From Pseudomonas sp. EpS/L25 (GTDB taxonomy: Bacteria > Pseudomonadota > Gammaproteobacteria > Pseudomonadales > Pseudomonadaceae), in contig NZ_LNUP01000011.1 in NCBI RefSeq assembly GCF_001512295.1, positions 430,469 to 494,468 on the forward strand: a stretch of 64,000 nt of DNA, written 5' to 3'. Below are positions 8,842 through 17,415 of the stretch, piece by piece. The translations under genes and the position numbers were made by a program. How positions within the stretch are numbered: position 1 is the stretch's first letter; each line of letters opens with the position of its first letter. The notes under the pieces are model-generated. The model searched no databases. It was not told the DNA's origin and worked only from the letters and a program-made list of their open reading frames with translations.

Positions 8842-9153
8842 CGTTCGCGGGGGCGCCGCGATGAGCGGCGTCTCTGTATGCCTGGCGCGCAAGGCGCCAG
8901 TGCCTGTATGCTGCGCAGCCCTTTCGGGACGCCTCATGCCGGATCGGCATAGGGCAGGCCACAGCGGCATTAGACACGTCCGGTAACGCTCTGGCAAAAG
9001 GTGTAGCGCTTTGGCGCTCCTCGTCCTTTTCGAGCGCCGTTTCCGCAGCCTGAACGCAGACCTCCCGCTGGCATCGCATGCGCCTTGCGCATCTCGTACC
9101 GGCCCGGTGACGTTCGTCCCGAACTCAAGCAACTAGAACAAAGGTGTCGGTAC
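8842..9153. other. Intergenic region upstream of gltP
   Basis: 312 bases without a convincing gene. A short GC hairpin (GCGCCGC/GCGGCGT) follows the reductase stop, but without a long T run, so it is at best a weak terminator. The rest should contain the symporter promoter; no clear box was found. Confidence 0.4.
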
Positions 9154-10503
9154 ATGACCAAGCCCAAGCTCAGCCTCGCCTGGCAGATCCTCATCGGCCT
9201 CGTGCTGGGGATCGCCGTCGGCGCACTGCTCAACCACTTCAGCGCCGAGAAGGCCTGGTGGATCTCGAACGTCCTGAAGCCGGCGGGTGACATCTTCATC
9301 CGGCTGATCAAGATGATCGTGGTGCCCATCGTCATCGCCACCCTGGTGGTCGGCATCGCCGGCGTCGGCGACTCCAAGAAGCTGGGCCGCATCGGGCTGA
9401 AGACGATCCTCTATTTCGAGATCGTCACCACCCTGGCCATCGTCGTCGGCCTGTTCTTCGCCGACAGCGTCCAGCCCGGTGCCGGCATCGACATGAGCAC
9501 CCTGGGCACCACCGACATTTCCCAGTACCAGAAGACCACCGCGGAAGTGCAGCATGACCATGCCTTCATCGCGACCATCCTCAACCTGATCCCGTCCAAC
9601 GTCTTCGCCGCCGTCGCCCGCGGCGAGATGCTGCCGATCATCTTCTTCGCCGTGATGTTCGGCCTGGGCCTGGGCGCTCTGCCGGAAGCCACCCGCGAGC
9701 CGGTGGTGCGCGTGTTCCAGGGCATCTCCGAGGCCATGTTCAAGGTTACCCACATGATCATGAACTACGCCCCCATCGGCGTCTTCGCGCTGATCGCGGT
9801 GACCGTGGCCAACTTCGGCTTCGCCTCCCTGCTGCCGCTGGCCAAGCTGGTGGTGCTGGTCTACGTCGCCATCGGCTTCTTCGCCCTCGGCGTACTGGGC
9901 CTGGTGGCCAAGCTGTTCGGCTTCTCGATCTTCCGCATCATCCGCATCCTCAAGGACGAGCTGATCCTGGCCTATTCCACCGCCAGCTCGGAAACCGTGC
10001 TGCCGCGCATCATCGAGAAGATGGAGGCCTATGGCGCGCCCAAGTCCATCACCAGCTTCGTGGTGCCCACCGGCTATTCCTTCAACCTGGATGGTTCGAC
10101 CCTCTACCAGAGCATCGCGGCGCTGTTCATCGCCCAGCTCTATGGCATCGACCTGTCGCTGAGCCAGCAGCTGCTACTGGTGCTGACCCTGATGGTCACC
10201 TCCAAGGGCATCGCCGGGGTGCCGGGCGTCTCCTTCGTGGTCTTGCTGGCCACCCTTGGCAGTGTCGGCATCCCGCTGGAAGGCCTGGCCTTCATCGCCG
10301 GCGTGGATCGCATCATGGACATGGCGCGTACCGCCCTGAACGTGATCGGCAACGCCCTGGCCGCACTGGTCATCGCCAAGTGGGAAGGGCTCTACGACGC
10401 CGAGAAGGGCGCCGCCTACTGGGCGGCCCTGCCGCACCTGAAGAGCACCGCCAAGGTCAAGGAACGTCCTCAGGCCACGCGCGGTGAAGCCCTGCGCGAC
10501 TAA
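9154..10503 (+). CDS. gltP: Proton/glutamate-aspartate symporter GltP-like
   Basis: The 449-aa protein is a dicarboxylate/amino acid:cation symporter (DAACS). Hydrophobic segments fill most of its length. Hallmarks include the serine-rich reentrant loop TASSETVLPR (HP1), VPTGYSFNLDGST (TM7 NMDGT-type motif), SKGIAGVPG (HP2) and the substrate-site helix DRIMDMARTALNVIGN. It would import glutamate or aspartate, possibly C4-dicarboxylates, across the inner membrane. The frame extends upstream, but ATG 9154 follows AAGG and starts at the expected cytoplasmic N-terminus. DctA is the main alternative. Confidence 0.85.
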   Translation: MTKPKLSLAWQILIGLVLGIAVGALLNHFSAEKAWWISNVLKPAGDIFIRLIKMIVVPIVIATLVVGIAGVGDSKKLGRIGLKTILYFEIVTTLAIVVGLFFADSVQPGAGIDMSTLGTTDISQYQKTTAEVQHDHAFIATILNLIPSNVFAAVARGEMLPIIFFAVMFGLGLGALPEATREPVVRVFQGISEAMFKVTHMIMNYAPIGVFALIAVTVANFGFASLLPLAKLVVLVYVAIGFFALGVLGLVAKLFGFSIFRIIRILKDELILAYSTASSETVLPRIIEKMEAYGAPKSITSFVVPTGYSFNLDGSTLYQSIAALFIAQLYGIDLSLSQQLLLVLTLMVTSKGIAGVPGVSFVVLLATLGSVGIPLEGLAFIAGVDRIMDMARTALNVIGNALAALVIAKWEGLYDAEKGAAYWAALPHLKSTAKVKERPQATRGEALRD

Positions 10504-10533
10504 GGGCATCGCCTTTCGCGTCCAGAGCCCGGC

Positions 10534-10698
10534 CGGTGTGGTGTTTGAGAAGTTCGCGCAAGAATTGGTGAGTGATTTTTTGGTCTGGGCCAGGCGCCGC
10601 GACGAGTCATAGCAGAGCTATGGCAAGGAGTGGCAACGCCGCCCAGGCCGAAAAAGCGCCGCCAAAATTGTGCAGTCAACTTCTCAAGCACCACACAT
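10534..10698. repeat. Repeat family B, copy B2
   Basis: 165 bp, same plan as B1. The outer arms read TTGAGAAGTT and AACTTCTCAA where other copies have TTCAGAAGTT and AACTTCTGAA, a paired C-to-G/G-to-C change. The inner arms are GGTCTGGGC/GCCCAGGCC. It ends 17 bases past the stop of the convergent SDR-like gene. Confidence 0.8.
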
Positions 10699-10715
10699 CG
10701 TCAGGCGCTGTCGTT

Positions 10716-11561
10716 TCAGCGGTCGAGAATGGCCGCGTAGCCCTCGCGATAGCTGGGATAGCGGGGCGCCCAGCCCAGCGCCCGGGCGCGGGCGTTGCGG
10801 CACCTCTTGCTGCCGGCGCGGCGCAGTTCGGCGTCGTCCGACCAGAAGCCGATGTCCAGGCGGGCGCGCAGCCAGTCGACCACCTCGTCCAGCGGCGCCG
10901 GATCGTCGTCCACGCCCAGGTAGAGTTCGTCCAGGGCGACGCCTTCGCGATCTCGCTGCAGCAACAGCGCCAGCAGGCCGGCAGCGTCCTCGACATGGAT
11001 GCGGTTGCCGTACAGCGGCGGCTCGCGAGTGACCCGCGCGCCGGCACGGACCTGGCGCAGCAGCGCCTCGCGTCCGGGGCCGTAGATGCCGGTCAGGCGC
11101 ACCACCGTGGCGGGGATGCCGCTGCCGAGCGCCAGGTCTTCCGCCTCGCGCAGGAGGCGCCCGGAAAAGCGCTGGGGTTCGGCCGGTGCGGTCTCGTCGA
11201 TCCAGGCGCCGTCCTGCTGGGCATAGACGCCGCTGCTGGAGACGAACAGCAGCCGCTGCGGACGCTGCCCGCAGGCGCTCAGCCAACCCAGCAGGTGACG
11301 CAGGCCGTCGACGTAGGCGGCGCGGTAGCCGGCTTCGTCATGGTCGGTGGCGGCGGTGGCATAGACTATCTGGTCGAGGGGTTCCCGCGGCCAGGCGGCC
11401 GGTGGCATGGCGTCGGCGAGATCGCCCGCGACCGGCAGCAGCTCGCCGGGGAGGGCGGCAACGTTGCGTCTGAGGCCGAAGACCTGGTGGCCCTGGGCGA
11501 CCAGTTGCCGGCCTAGGCGGCTGCCGACATCGCCGCAGCCGGCGATCAGGATGGTGCTCAT
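10716..11561 (-). CDS. NAD(P)-binding epimerase/SDR family protein (YeeZ-like)
   Basis: This 281-aa Rossmann protein opens with ILIAGCGDVGSRLG, the GxGxxG-type nucleotide loop of extended SDR/epimerase proteins. It retains an SSSGVYAQQ segment (serine site) and VRLTGIYGPGR. The usual YxxxK is poorly kept, as in YeeZ-type relatives whose reaction is unknown. AAGGA lies just upstream of ATG 11561, while longer starts would run into repeat A3. The gene is flanked by repeats on both sides (B2 downstream, A3 upstream) and is divergent from oxyR. Confidence 0.7.
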   Translation of the reverse strand: MSTILIAGCGDVGSRLGRQLVAQGHQVFGLRRNVAALPGELLPVAGDLADAMPPAAWPREPLDQIVYATAATDHDEAGYRAAYVDGLRHLLGWLSACGQRPQRLLFVSSSGVYAQQDGAWIDETAPAEPQRFSGRLLREAEDLALGSGIPATVVRLTGIYGPGREALLRQVRAGARVTREPPLYGNRIHVEDAAGLLALLLQRDREGVALDELYLGVDDDPAPLDEVVDWLRARLDIGFWSDDAELRRAGSKRCRNARARALGWAPRYPSYREGYAAILDR

Positions 11562-11577
11562 CGTGTTTCCTTCCTCT

Positions 11578-11775
11578 GGTTCTGTACGAAAAGTCGCCGA
11601 GCGAAGGTCAGGCGAGGCGAAACGACCAACGGGAGTAACAGCCAAAGGCTGGCCCGGAGGGTAAGCGCTAGCGAATCAAAAGGCTGAGGAAGCGGAGTTT
11701 ACGAACGGTAAATGAGCATTCCGAGGCCTTTTTCAACGAAGCATTACCGAGCGCAGGCACTTTTCGTACAGAACC
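11578..11775. repeat. Repeat family A, copy A3
   Basis: 198 bp with perfect 17-bp outer arms (GGTTCTGTACGAAAAGT and its exact complement). The inner pair AAAAGGC/GCCTTTT replaces the AATCAGC pair of A1 and A2. About 55 additional bases lie in the left half. It occupies most of the 353-base gap between oxyR and the divergent SDR-like gene, ending 16 bases before the latter's ATG. Confidence 0.75.
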
Positions 11776-11914
11776 TGGAAAAGGCCTGGACGAATGGCCA
11801 GGGTAGCCCGAGCGCGGCCGGGGTCCAACCGGATAGGCCGGCTGCGTGTCCGTCGCGCTTGGCCGTTGATAGAGACAGCCGCTAAGATTGGCCGGCAACC
11901 CATGGAATTTGACT

Positions 11915-12847
11915 ATGACCCTGACTGAACTGCGCTATATCGTCACGCTCGCCCAGGAACAGCACTTTGGCCGAGCCGCCGAGCGTTGCCACGTCAGCCA
12001 GCCGACGCTGTCGGTCGGCGTCAAGAAGCTCGAGGACGAGCTGGGCATTCTGATCTTCGAGCGCAGCAAGAGTGCCGTGCGCCTCACCCCCACCGGCGAG
12101 GGCATCGTCGCCCAGGCGCAGAAGGTGCTGGAGCAGGCCCAGGGCATTCGCGAGCTGGCCCAGGCCGGCAAGAACCAGCTCAGCGCCCCGCTGAAGATCG
12201 GTGCCATCTATACCATCGGGCCCTATCTCTTCCCGCATCTCATCCCGCAACTCAACCGGGTGGCGCCGGAGATGCCGCTGTACATCGAGGAAAACTTCAC
12301 CCATCTGCTGCGCGACAAGCTGCGCACGGGTGAACTGGACGCCGTCATCCTCGCCCTGCCGTTCAGCGAGCCGGACGTCCTGACCCTGCCACTGTACGAC
12401 GAGCCTTTCTACGTGATGATGCCGGCGCGGCACCCCTGGACCCAGCTCAAGGCCATCCCGCAGAACCAGCTCAGCGACAAGAGCCTGTTGCTGCTGGGCG
12501 AGGGTCACTGCTTCCGCGACCAGGTCCTCGAAGCCTGTCCGACGGTGCGCAAGCACGAGGAGAACAAGAACTCCACGGTGGAATCCTCGTCCCTGGAAAC
12601 CATTCGCCACATGGTGGCCTCGGGGCTGGGCGTCTCGGTACTGCCGTTCTCGGCGGTGGAAAGTCACCACTATGCGCCGGGGATCATCGAGGTCCGCCCC
12701 TTCGAGCGGCCGGTGCCCTATCGCACCGTGGCCATCGCCTGGCGCGCCAGCTTCCCGCGGCCCAAGGCCATCGAGGTGCTGGCCGATTCGGTCCGGCTGT
12801 GTTCAGTGGCGCGACCCGAGGCCAAGGGCGTCGTACAGCCGGCATGA
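11915..12847 (+). CDS. oxyR: LysR-type peroxide sensor OxyR
   Basis: The 310-aa regulator has an N-terminal winged helix-turn-helix (LRYIVTLAQEQHFGRAAERC, residues 6-25) and a LysR substrate-like domain. The two redox cysteines are present as Cys199 (EGHCF) and Cys208 (EACP), the E. coli numbering. On H2O2 exposure they form the disulfide that activates catalase and alkyl hydroperoxide reductase genes. The short N-terminal extension possible from an upstream start is not conserved, so ATG 11915 is used. The stop overlaps recG by ATGA. Confidence 0.95.
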   Translation: MTLTELRYIVTLAQEQHFGRAAERCHVSQPTLSVGVKKLEDELGILIFERSKSAVRLTPTGEGIVAQAQKVLEQAQGIRELAQAGKNQLSAPLKIGAIYTIGPYLFPHLIPQLNRVAPEMPLYIEENFTHLLRDKLRTGELDAVILALPFSEPDVLTLPLYDEPFYVMMPARHPWTQLKAIPQNQLSDKSLLLLGEGHCFRDQVLEACPTVRKHEENKNSTVESSSLETIRHMVASGLGVSVLPFSAVESHHYAPGIIEVRPFERPVPYRTVAIAWRASFPRPKAIEVLADSVRLCSVARPEAKGVVQPA

Positions 12848-14919
12848 GTGAATTGGCCGCGACGCCGGTCACCGCCCTCAAGGGCGTCGGCGCGGCGCTG
12901 CAGGAGAAACTGGCACGAGTGGGGCTGGAAACCCTGCAGGACGTGCTCTTCCACCTGCCGCTGCGCTACCAGGATCGCACCCGCATCGTGCCCATCGGTG
13001 CCCTGAGGCCCGGCCAGGACGCCGTGGTGGAAGGCATGGTCGCCTCCGCCGAGGTGATCATGGGCCGCCGCCGCAGCCTGCTGGTGCGCCTGCAGGACGG
13101 CAGCGGCACCCTGTCGCTGAGATTCTTCCACTTCAGCCAGGCGCAGAAGGACGGCCTCAAGCGCGGCACCCTGCTGCGCTGCTATGGCGAGGTTCGCCCC
13201 GGCGCCTCGGGGCTCGAGATCTACCACCCGGAATACCGTGCCCAGGACGAAAGCGCCCCGGCGCCGGTCGAGCAGACCCTGACGCCCATCTACCCGACCA
13301 CCGAAGGCCTCACCCAGTTGCGCCTGCGCCAGCTCAGCGCCCAGGCGCTGGAGCGCCTGGGGCCGACCTCGCTGCCGGACTGGCTGCCACCGGAGATGGC
13401 CGAGCACTACCGCCTGGGCCCCCTGGCCGACGCCCTGCGCTATCTGCACCGACCGCCGCCGGATGCGGACCTGGAAGAGCTGGCCGAAGGTCGCCACTGG
13501 GCCCAGGAGCGGTTGGTCTTCGAGGAATTGCTGACCCACCAGCTGTCCCTGCAGCGGCTGCGCGAGACCCTGCGCGCGCAGCGTGCCGTACCCCTGCCGG
13601 CCGCCCAACGCCTGCCCGGCCGCTACCTGGCCAACCTCGGCTTCACCCCCACCGGCGCCCAGCAGCGGGTCGGCCGTGAGATCGCCTTCGACCTGGCCCA
13701 GTCCGAGCCCATGCTGCGGCTGGTGCAGGGCGACGTGGGCGCGGGCAAGACGGTGGTCGCCGCCCTGGCCGCCTTGCAGGCCATCGAGGCCGGCTACCAG
13801 GTGGCGCTGATGGCGCCCACCGAAATCCTCGCAGAACAGCATTTCCTCAACTTCCAACGCTGGTTCGCCGCCCTGGATATCGAGGTGGCCTGGCTGGCCG
13901 GCAAGCTCAAGGGCAAGGCCCGCGCCGCCTCCCTGGAGCGCATCGCCGCCGGGGCGCCCATGGTGGTGGGCACCCATGCGCTGTTCCAGGACGAGGTGCG
14001 CTTCGCCCGTCTGGCACTGGTGGTGATCGACGAACAGCACCGTTTCGGCGTGCAGCAGCGCCTGGCCCTGCGCCAGAAGGGCGTCGATGGCCGTCTGGCG
14101 CCGCACCAGCTGATCATGACCGCCACCCCCATTCCACGCACCCTGGCCATGAGCGCCTATGCCGACCTGGACACCTCGGTGCTCGACGAACTGCCGCCGG
14201 GACGGACGCCGGTAAACACCGTCAGCGTGACCGACAGCCGTCGCGAGGAAGTGGTGGAGCGGGTGCGCGCCGCCTGTCACGAAGGGCGCCAGGCCTATTG
14301 GGTCTGCACCCTGATCGAGGAGTCAGAGGAACTCACCTGCCAGGCCGCCGAGACCACCTACGAGGAATTGCAACTGGCCCTGGCCGAGTTGCGCGTGGGC
14401 CTGATCCATGGCCGCATGAAGCCGGCGGAGAAAGCCGCGGTGATGGCCGAGTTCAAGGCCGGCCACCTGCAACTGCTGGTGGCCACCACGGTGATCGAGG
14501 TAGGGGTGGACGTGCCCAACGCCAGCCTGATGATCATCGAGAATCCCGAGCGCCTGGGCCTGGCCCAACTGCACCAGTTGCGCGGCCGGGTCGGGCGGGG
14601 CAGTGCGGTCAGCCACTGCGTGCTGCTGTTCCATCCACCGCTGTCGCAGATCGGCCGCGAGCGCCTGGCCATCATGCGCGAGACCAACGACGGCTTCATC
14701 ATCGCCGAGAAGGACCTGGAGCTGCGCGGTCCCGGCGAGATGCTCGGCACCCGGCAGACCGGGCTGCTGCAGTTCAAGGTGGCCGACCTGATGCGTGACG
14801 CCCACTGGCTGCCGGCGGTGCGCGACGCCGCCCAGGAGCTGCTGGCACGCTGGCCGAGCCATGCCGGGCCGCTGCTGGAGCGCTGGTTGCGCCACGGGCA
14901 GCAATACGGTCAGGTTTGA
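12844..14919 (+). CDS. recG: ATP-dependent DNA helicase RecG
   Basis: The 691-aa protein has an N-terminal wedge/OB domain (residues about 60-160) that grips branched DNA. Helicase motifs follow: Walker A GDVGAGKT (about 296-303), DEQH-box (about 396-399), TATPIPRTLA and GRVGRG. RecG remodels stalled forks and Holliday junctions and limits R-loops. The length matches E. coli RecG (693 aa). Translationally coupled to oxyR by the ATGA overlap at 12844-12847, an arrangement found in other pseudomonads. Confidence 0.96.
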   Translation: MSELAATPVTALKGVGAALQEKLARVGLETLQDVLFHLPLRYQDRTRIVPIGALRPGQDAVVEGMVASAEVIMGRRRSLLVRLQDGSGTLSLRFFHFSQAQKDGLKRGTLLRCYGEVRPGASGLEIYHPEYRAQDESAPAPVEQTLTPIYPTTEGLTQLRLRQLSAQALERLGPTSLPDWLPPEMAEHYRLGPLADALRYLHRPPPDADLEELAEGRHWAQERLVFEELLTHQLSLQRLRETLRAQRAVPLPAAQRLPGRYLANLGFTPTGAQQRVGREIAFDLAQSEPMLRLVQGDVGAGKTVVAALAALQAIEAGYQVALMAPTEILAEQHFLNFQRWFAALDIEVAWLAGKLKGKARAASLERIAAGAPMVVGTHALFQDEVRFARLALVVIDEQHRFGVQQRLALRQKGVDGRLAPHQLIMTATPIPRTLAMSAYADLDTSVLDELPPGRTPVNTVSVTDSRREEVVERVRAACHEGRQAYWVCTLIEESEELTCQAAETTYEELQLALAELRVGLIHGRMKPAEKAAVMAEFKAGHLQLLVATTVIEVGVDVPNASLMIIENPERLGLAQLHQLRGRVGRGSAVSHCVLLFHPPLSQIGRERLAIMRETNDGFIIAEKDLELRGPGEMLGTRQTGLLQFKVADLMRDAHWLPAVRDAAQELLARWPSHAGPLLERWLRHGQQYGQV

Positions 14920-14992
14920 CAACACCTATACAGACGACGGTACCTGCGGAGCTGAATGGTTATACTCACGGACGTACGTGAGGAAAAATGCC

Positions 14993-16387
14993 ATGACCGA
15001 TGCAGCGCTCGCTTCGCCCCTTCCGGAAGTCCCCCCTTCTATCCAGCAGTTGCTCACCCAGTTGGGGCTGCCCTACCGTCCACTCCCGGCATCGACTGCC
15101 CAGCTGGAGGCGAACCGGGTGCATACGGTACTGCTGAGCGACAGCGTCGGCATGTTGCTGGTGCTGCTGCCCCAGGATCAACTGCTGGATCTGCGGCGCC
15201 TGGTGGAGTTCACCGGTCGCCAGCTGGAAGTGGTGGCGCCGGAGCGCCTGATGCGCACGCTGGAGCGCTACGAGCTGGACGTGCTGCCAGGTCTGCCCTC
15301 GCTGACCAATTCGCCCTGCCTCTTCGATGAGCGTCTGCTGGACGTACCGCAACTGCTACTGGAGTCCGGCGAGCGTGCGCTGTTGCTGGAGGTGGAGACC
15401 GCCGACTATCGCCGGCTGCTGAGCCAGGCGACCGCCGGCCGCTTCGGCATTCCGGTCGCCGGCATCCAGCCGAACCTGCGTCATCCCGAGCGCGACGAGG
15501 CGGAAGTCCTGCACGCCGCCACGGCCTTCACCGCGCGCCGCATTCGCCAGCGCCTGGAAGAGACCCTGGAAATCCCGCCGCTGTCGAAGACCGCGGAAAA
15601 GGTCATCAAGCTGCGGGTCGACCCCGACGCCACGGTGGACGAGCTGGCCAACGTGGTGGAGACCGATCCGGCGCTGGCGGCCCAGGTGATCAGCTGGGCC
15701 GCGTCGCCCTACTACGCTGCCCCCGGCAAGATCCGCTCGGTGGAAGACGCCATCGTGCGGGTACTGGGCTTCGACCTGGTGATCAACCTGGCGCTCGGCC
15801 TGGCTCTGGGCAAGACCCTCAGTCTGCCCAGTGACCAGCCGCAGCAGGAAACGCCCTACTGGAAACAGGCCATCTACACCGCTGCCCTGATCGAGGGCCT
15901 GGCGCGCGCCATGCCGCGCGCCGAGCGCCCGGAGATGGGCCTGGCCTACCTCGGCGGCCTGCTGCACAACTTCGGCTATCTGGTGCTGGCACATGTCTTC
16001 CCGCCGCACTTCTCGCTGATCTGCCGCCATCTGGAGGCCAACCGCCAGCTGGATCACCAGGTGATCGAGCACCATCTGCTGGGTATCACCCGCGAACAGA
16101 TCGGCGCGGCCCTGATGCGCTGCTGGGAGATGCCCGAGGAGGTGGTGAGCGCCCTGCGTTTCCAGGGCGATCCGGACTACCGCGGCGCCCAGGCCGTCTA
16201 TCCGAACCTGATCTTCCTCGCCGTGCAGTTGCTGCGCCGCGAGGGCATCGGCAACGACCCGGCGCAGCCGATTCCCGACGACCTCTATGCCCACCTGAAC
16301 ATCGATCCGGCCAAGGCGCGGGAGTGCATGCAGAAGATCCTCGGCGCGGAAGCCGCCCTGCGCGAACTGACCGGCCAGTTCAAGTGA
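14993..16387 (+). CDS. YbaK-like/HDOD domain signalling protein
   Basis: This 464-aa protein has two parts. Residues about 10-160 resemble the YbaK/aminoacyl-tRNA-deacylase-associated fold (LTQLGLPYRPLP, VHTVLLSDSVGMLLVLLP). Residues about 180-440 form an HDOD domain (IPPLSKTAEKVIKL, ADPALAAQVISWA-like ETDPALAAQVISWA, LHNFGYLVLA, HHLLGITREQIGAALM). HDOD domains are HD-GYP-like scaffolds, usually without phosphodiesterase activity, in signalling or stress control. GAGGA precedes ATG 14993. Located after recG with a 73-base gap and ended by the terminator at 16453. Confidence 0.8.
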   Translation: MTDAALASPLPEVPPSIQQLLTQLGLPYRPLPASTAQLEANRVHTVLLSDSVGMLLVLLPQDQLLDLRRLVEFTGRQLEVVAPERLMRTLERYELDVLPGLPSLTNSPCLFDERLLDVPQLLLESGERALLLEVETADYRRLLSQATAGRFGIPVAGIQPNLRHPERDEAEVLHAATAFTARRIRQRLEETLEIPPLSKTAEKVIKLRVDPDATVDELANVVETDPALAAQVISWAASPYYAAPGKIRSVEDAIVRVLGFDLVINLALGLALGKTLSLPSDQPQQETPYWKQAIYTAALIEGLARAMPRAERPEMGLAYLGGLLHNFGYLVLAHVFPPHFSLICRHLEANRQLDHQVIEHHLLGITREQIGAALMRCWEMPEEVVSALRFQGDPDYRGAQAVYPNLIFLAVQLLRREGIGNDPAQPIPDDLYAHLNIDPAKARECMQKILGAEAALRELTGQFK

Positions 16388-16452
16388 AGACCGCCTGAGC
16401 GCCTGGTCCAGACAGGGCCGGACGCTCGGGGCTGGCCGAACGCCGGACAACA

Positions 16453-16476
16453 AAAAACCCGCCGAGGCGGGTTTTT
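16453..16476. terminator. Bidirectional Rho-independent terminator
   Basis: The palindrome AAAAACCCGCC..GGCGGGTTTTT has T runs readable on both strands. It separates the HDOD gene (plus) from the rpmB-rpmG operon (minus), both converging on it. Confidence 0.85.
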
Positions 16477-16494
16477 CGTCAAGGGACAGATCAA

Positions 16495-16650
16495 TTACTT
16501 GATCTTGCCTTCCTTGTACATGACATGCTTGCGCACGACCGGATCGAACTTCTTGATCTCGATCTTTTCGGGCTTGGTGCGCTTGTTCTTGTCAGTGGTG
16601 TAGAAGTGACCGGTACCGGCACTGGAAATCAAACGGATCAATTCACGCAT
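16495..16650 (-). CDS. rpmG: 50S ribosomal protein L33
   Basis: The 51-aa basic protein starts [19 protein letters not shown] and ends [13 protein letters not shown], the standard L33. It lacks CxxC pairs and is therefore the zinc-free form. It belongs to the large ribosomal subunit. The start is 11 bases after the rpmB stop, the conserved order rpmB-rpmG of proteobacteria. Confidence 0.97.
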   Translation of the reverse strand: MRELIRLISSAGTGHFYTTDKNKRTKPEKIEIKKFDPVVRKHVMYKEGKIK

Positions 16651-16661
16651 GACGAATCCCC

Positions 16662-16898
16662 TTAGAATTTTTCGCCGCGGCTACGCAGCTCGGACAGGAC
16701 GGTTTCGATACCGCGCTTGTCGATGATACGCATGCCCTTGGCAGAAACGCGCAGACGCACGAAGCGCTTCTCGGATTCTACCCAGAAACGGTGATGCTGC
16801 AGATTCGGCAGGAAACGACGACGGGTTTTGTTGTTAGCGTGGGAAATGTTATTCCCAGTAATCGGACCCTTACCGGTTACTTGGCAAACTCTCGACAT
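16662..16898 (-). CDS. rpmB: 50S ribosomal protein L28
   Basis: A 78-aa protein of full family length with [20 protein letters not shown] at the N-terminus and the basic middle [11 protein letters not shown]. It is part of the large ribosomal subunit, first gene of the rpmB-rpmG operon, expressed from the promoter region upstream (16899-17070). Confidence 0.97.
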   Translation of the reverse strand: MSRVCQVTGKGPITGNNISHANNKTRRRFLPNLQHHRFWVESEKRFVRLRVSAKGMRIIDKRGIETVLSELRSRGEKF

Positions 16899-17033
16899 GG
16901 CTCAGCCCTCATAAACCTCATGCCAAACCCGGCATGGGTTGGCCGCTTGTACTGTATTGATTCCTGTTTTGACGGGGAGAGCCGGCCAAAGCCGGGGGCC
17001 GGAAGCGGCCATACCCCGAAAAAAGAGCGCTGT

Positions 17034-17062
17034 TTTATACCAGAAGCGCTCCGTGACCACAA
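17034..17062 (-). promoter_or_regulatory. Candidate sigma-70 promoter of rpmB-rpmG
   Basis: Read on the minus strand: TTGTGG (17062-17057), a 17-base spacer, then TATAAA (17039-17034). The -10 is five of six consensus bases, the -35 three of six. Start of transcription would be near 17027, giving a leader of about 130 nt. Confidence 0.4.
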
Positions 17063-17167
17063 GATAGGGCGACGGATGAAATGCCCGGAAACAGCAGCTT
17101 GCGCGACAGGCGCCGGGATGTGGACCGTTCGTCGGTCGGAAGCATTGTGACGGACGGACGGGTGGTC

Positions 17168-17363
17168 TAGTGTGGTGTTTCAGAGGTTCGCGCAAGAATT
17201 GGCGAGTGATTTTTTGGCGGTTCGGCGTTCCGACCTGGCCAGGCGCCGCGACGAGTCATGGCAGGGCTATGGCGAGGAGTGGCAACGCCGGCAGGACAGT
17301 CCGCCGCTGCGGCGGAAAAAGCGCCGCCAAAATTGTGCAGCTGACTTCTGAAATACCGCACTA
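17168..17363. repeat. Repeat family B, copy B3 (long variant)
   Basis: 196 bp, about 30 longer than the other copies. Extra GC-rich sequence is found in both inner arms (GGCGGTTCGGCG on the left, CCGCCGCTGCGG on the right), so the stem is lengthened on both sides rather than the loop. Outer arms TAGTGTGGTGTTTCAGA and CTGAAATACCGCACTA. It lies between the rpmB promoter and the dipeptide-binding protein gene. Confidence 0.75.
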
Positions 17364-17415
17364 GTTTAGGACTCAGCCGAACGTCTGCCCACCCCAGATT
17401 TACAAGGAAACGTCC

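Noticed and set aside
8842-9153. Strong terminator after the aldo/keto reductase
   Set aside because: The hairpin is short and lacks a T run, so it was not called.
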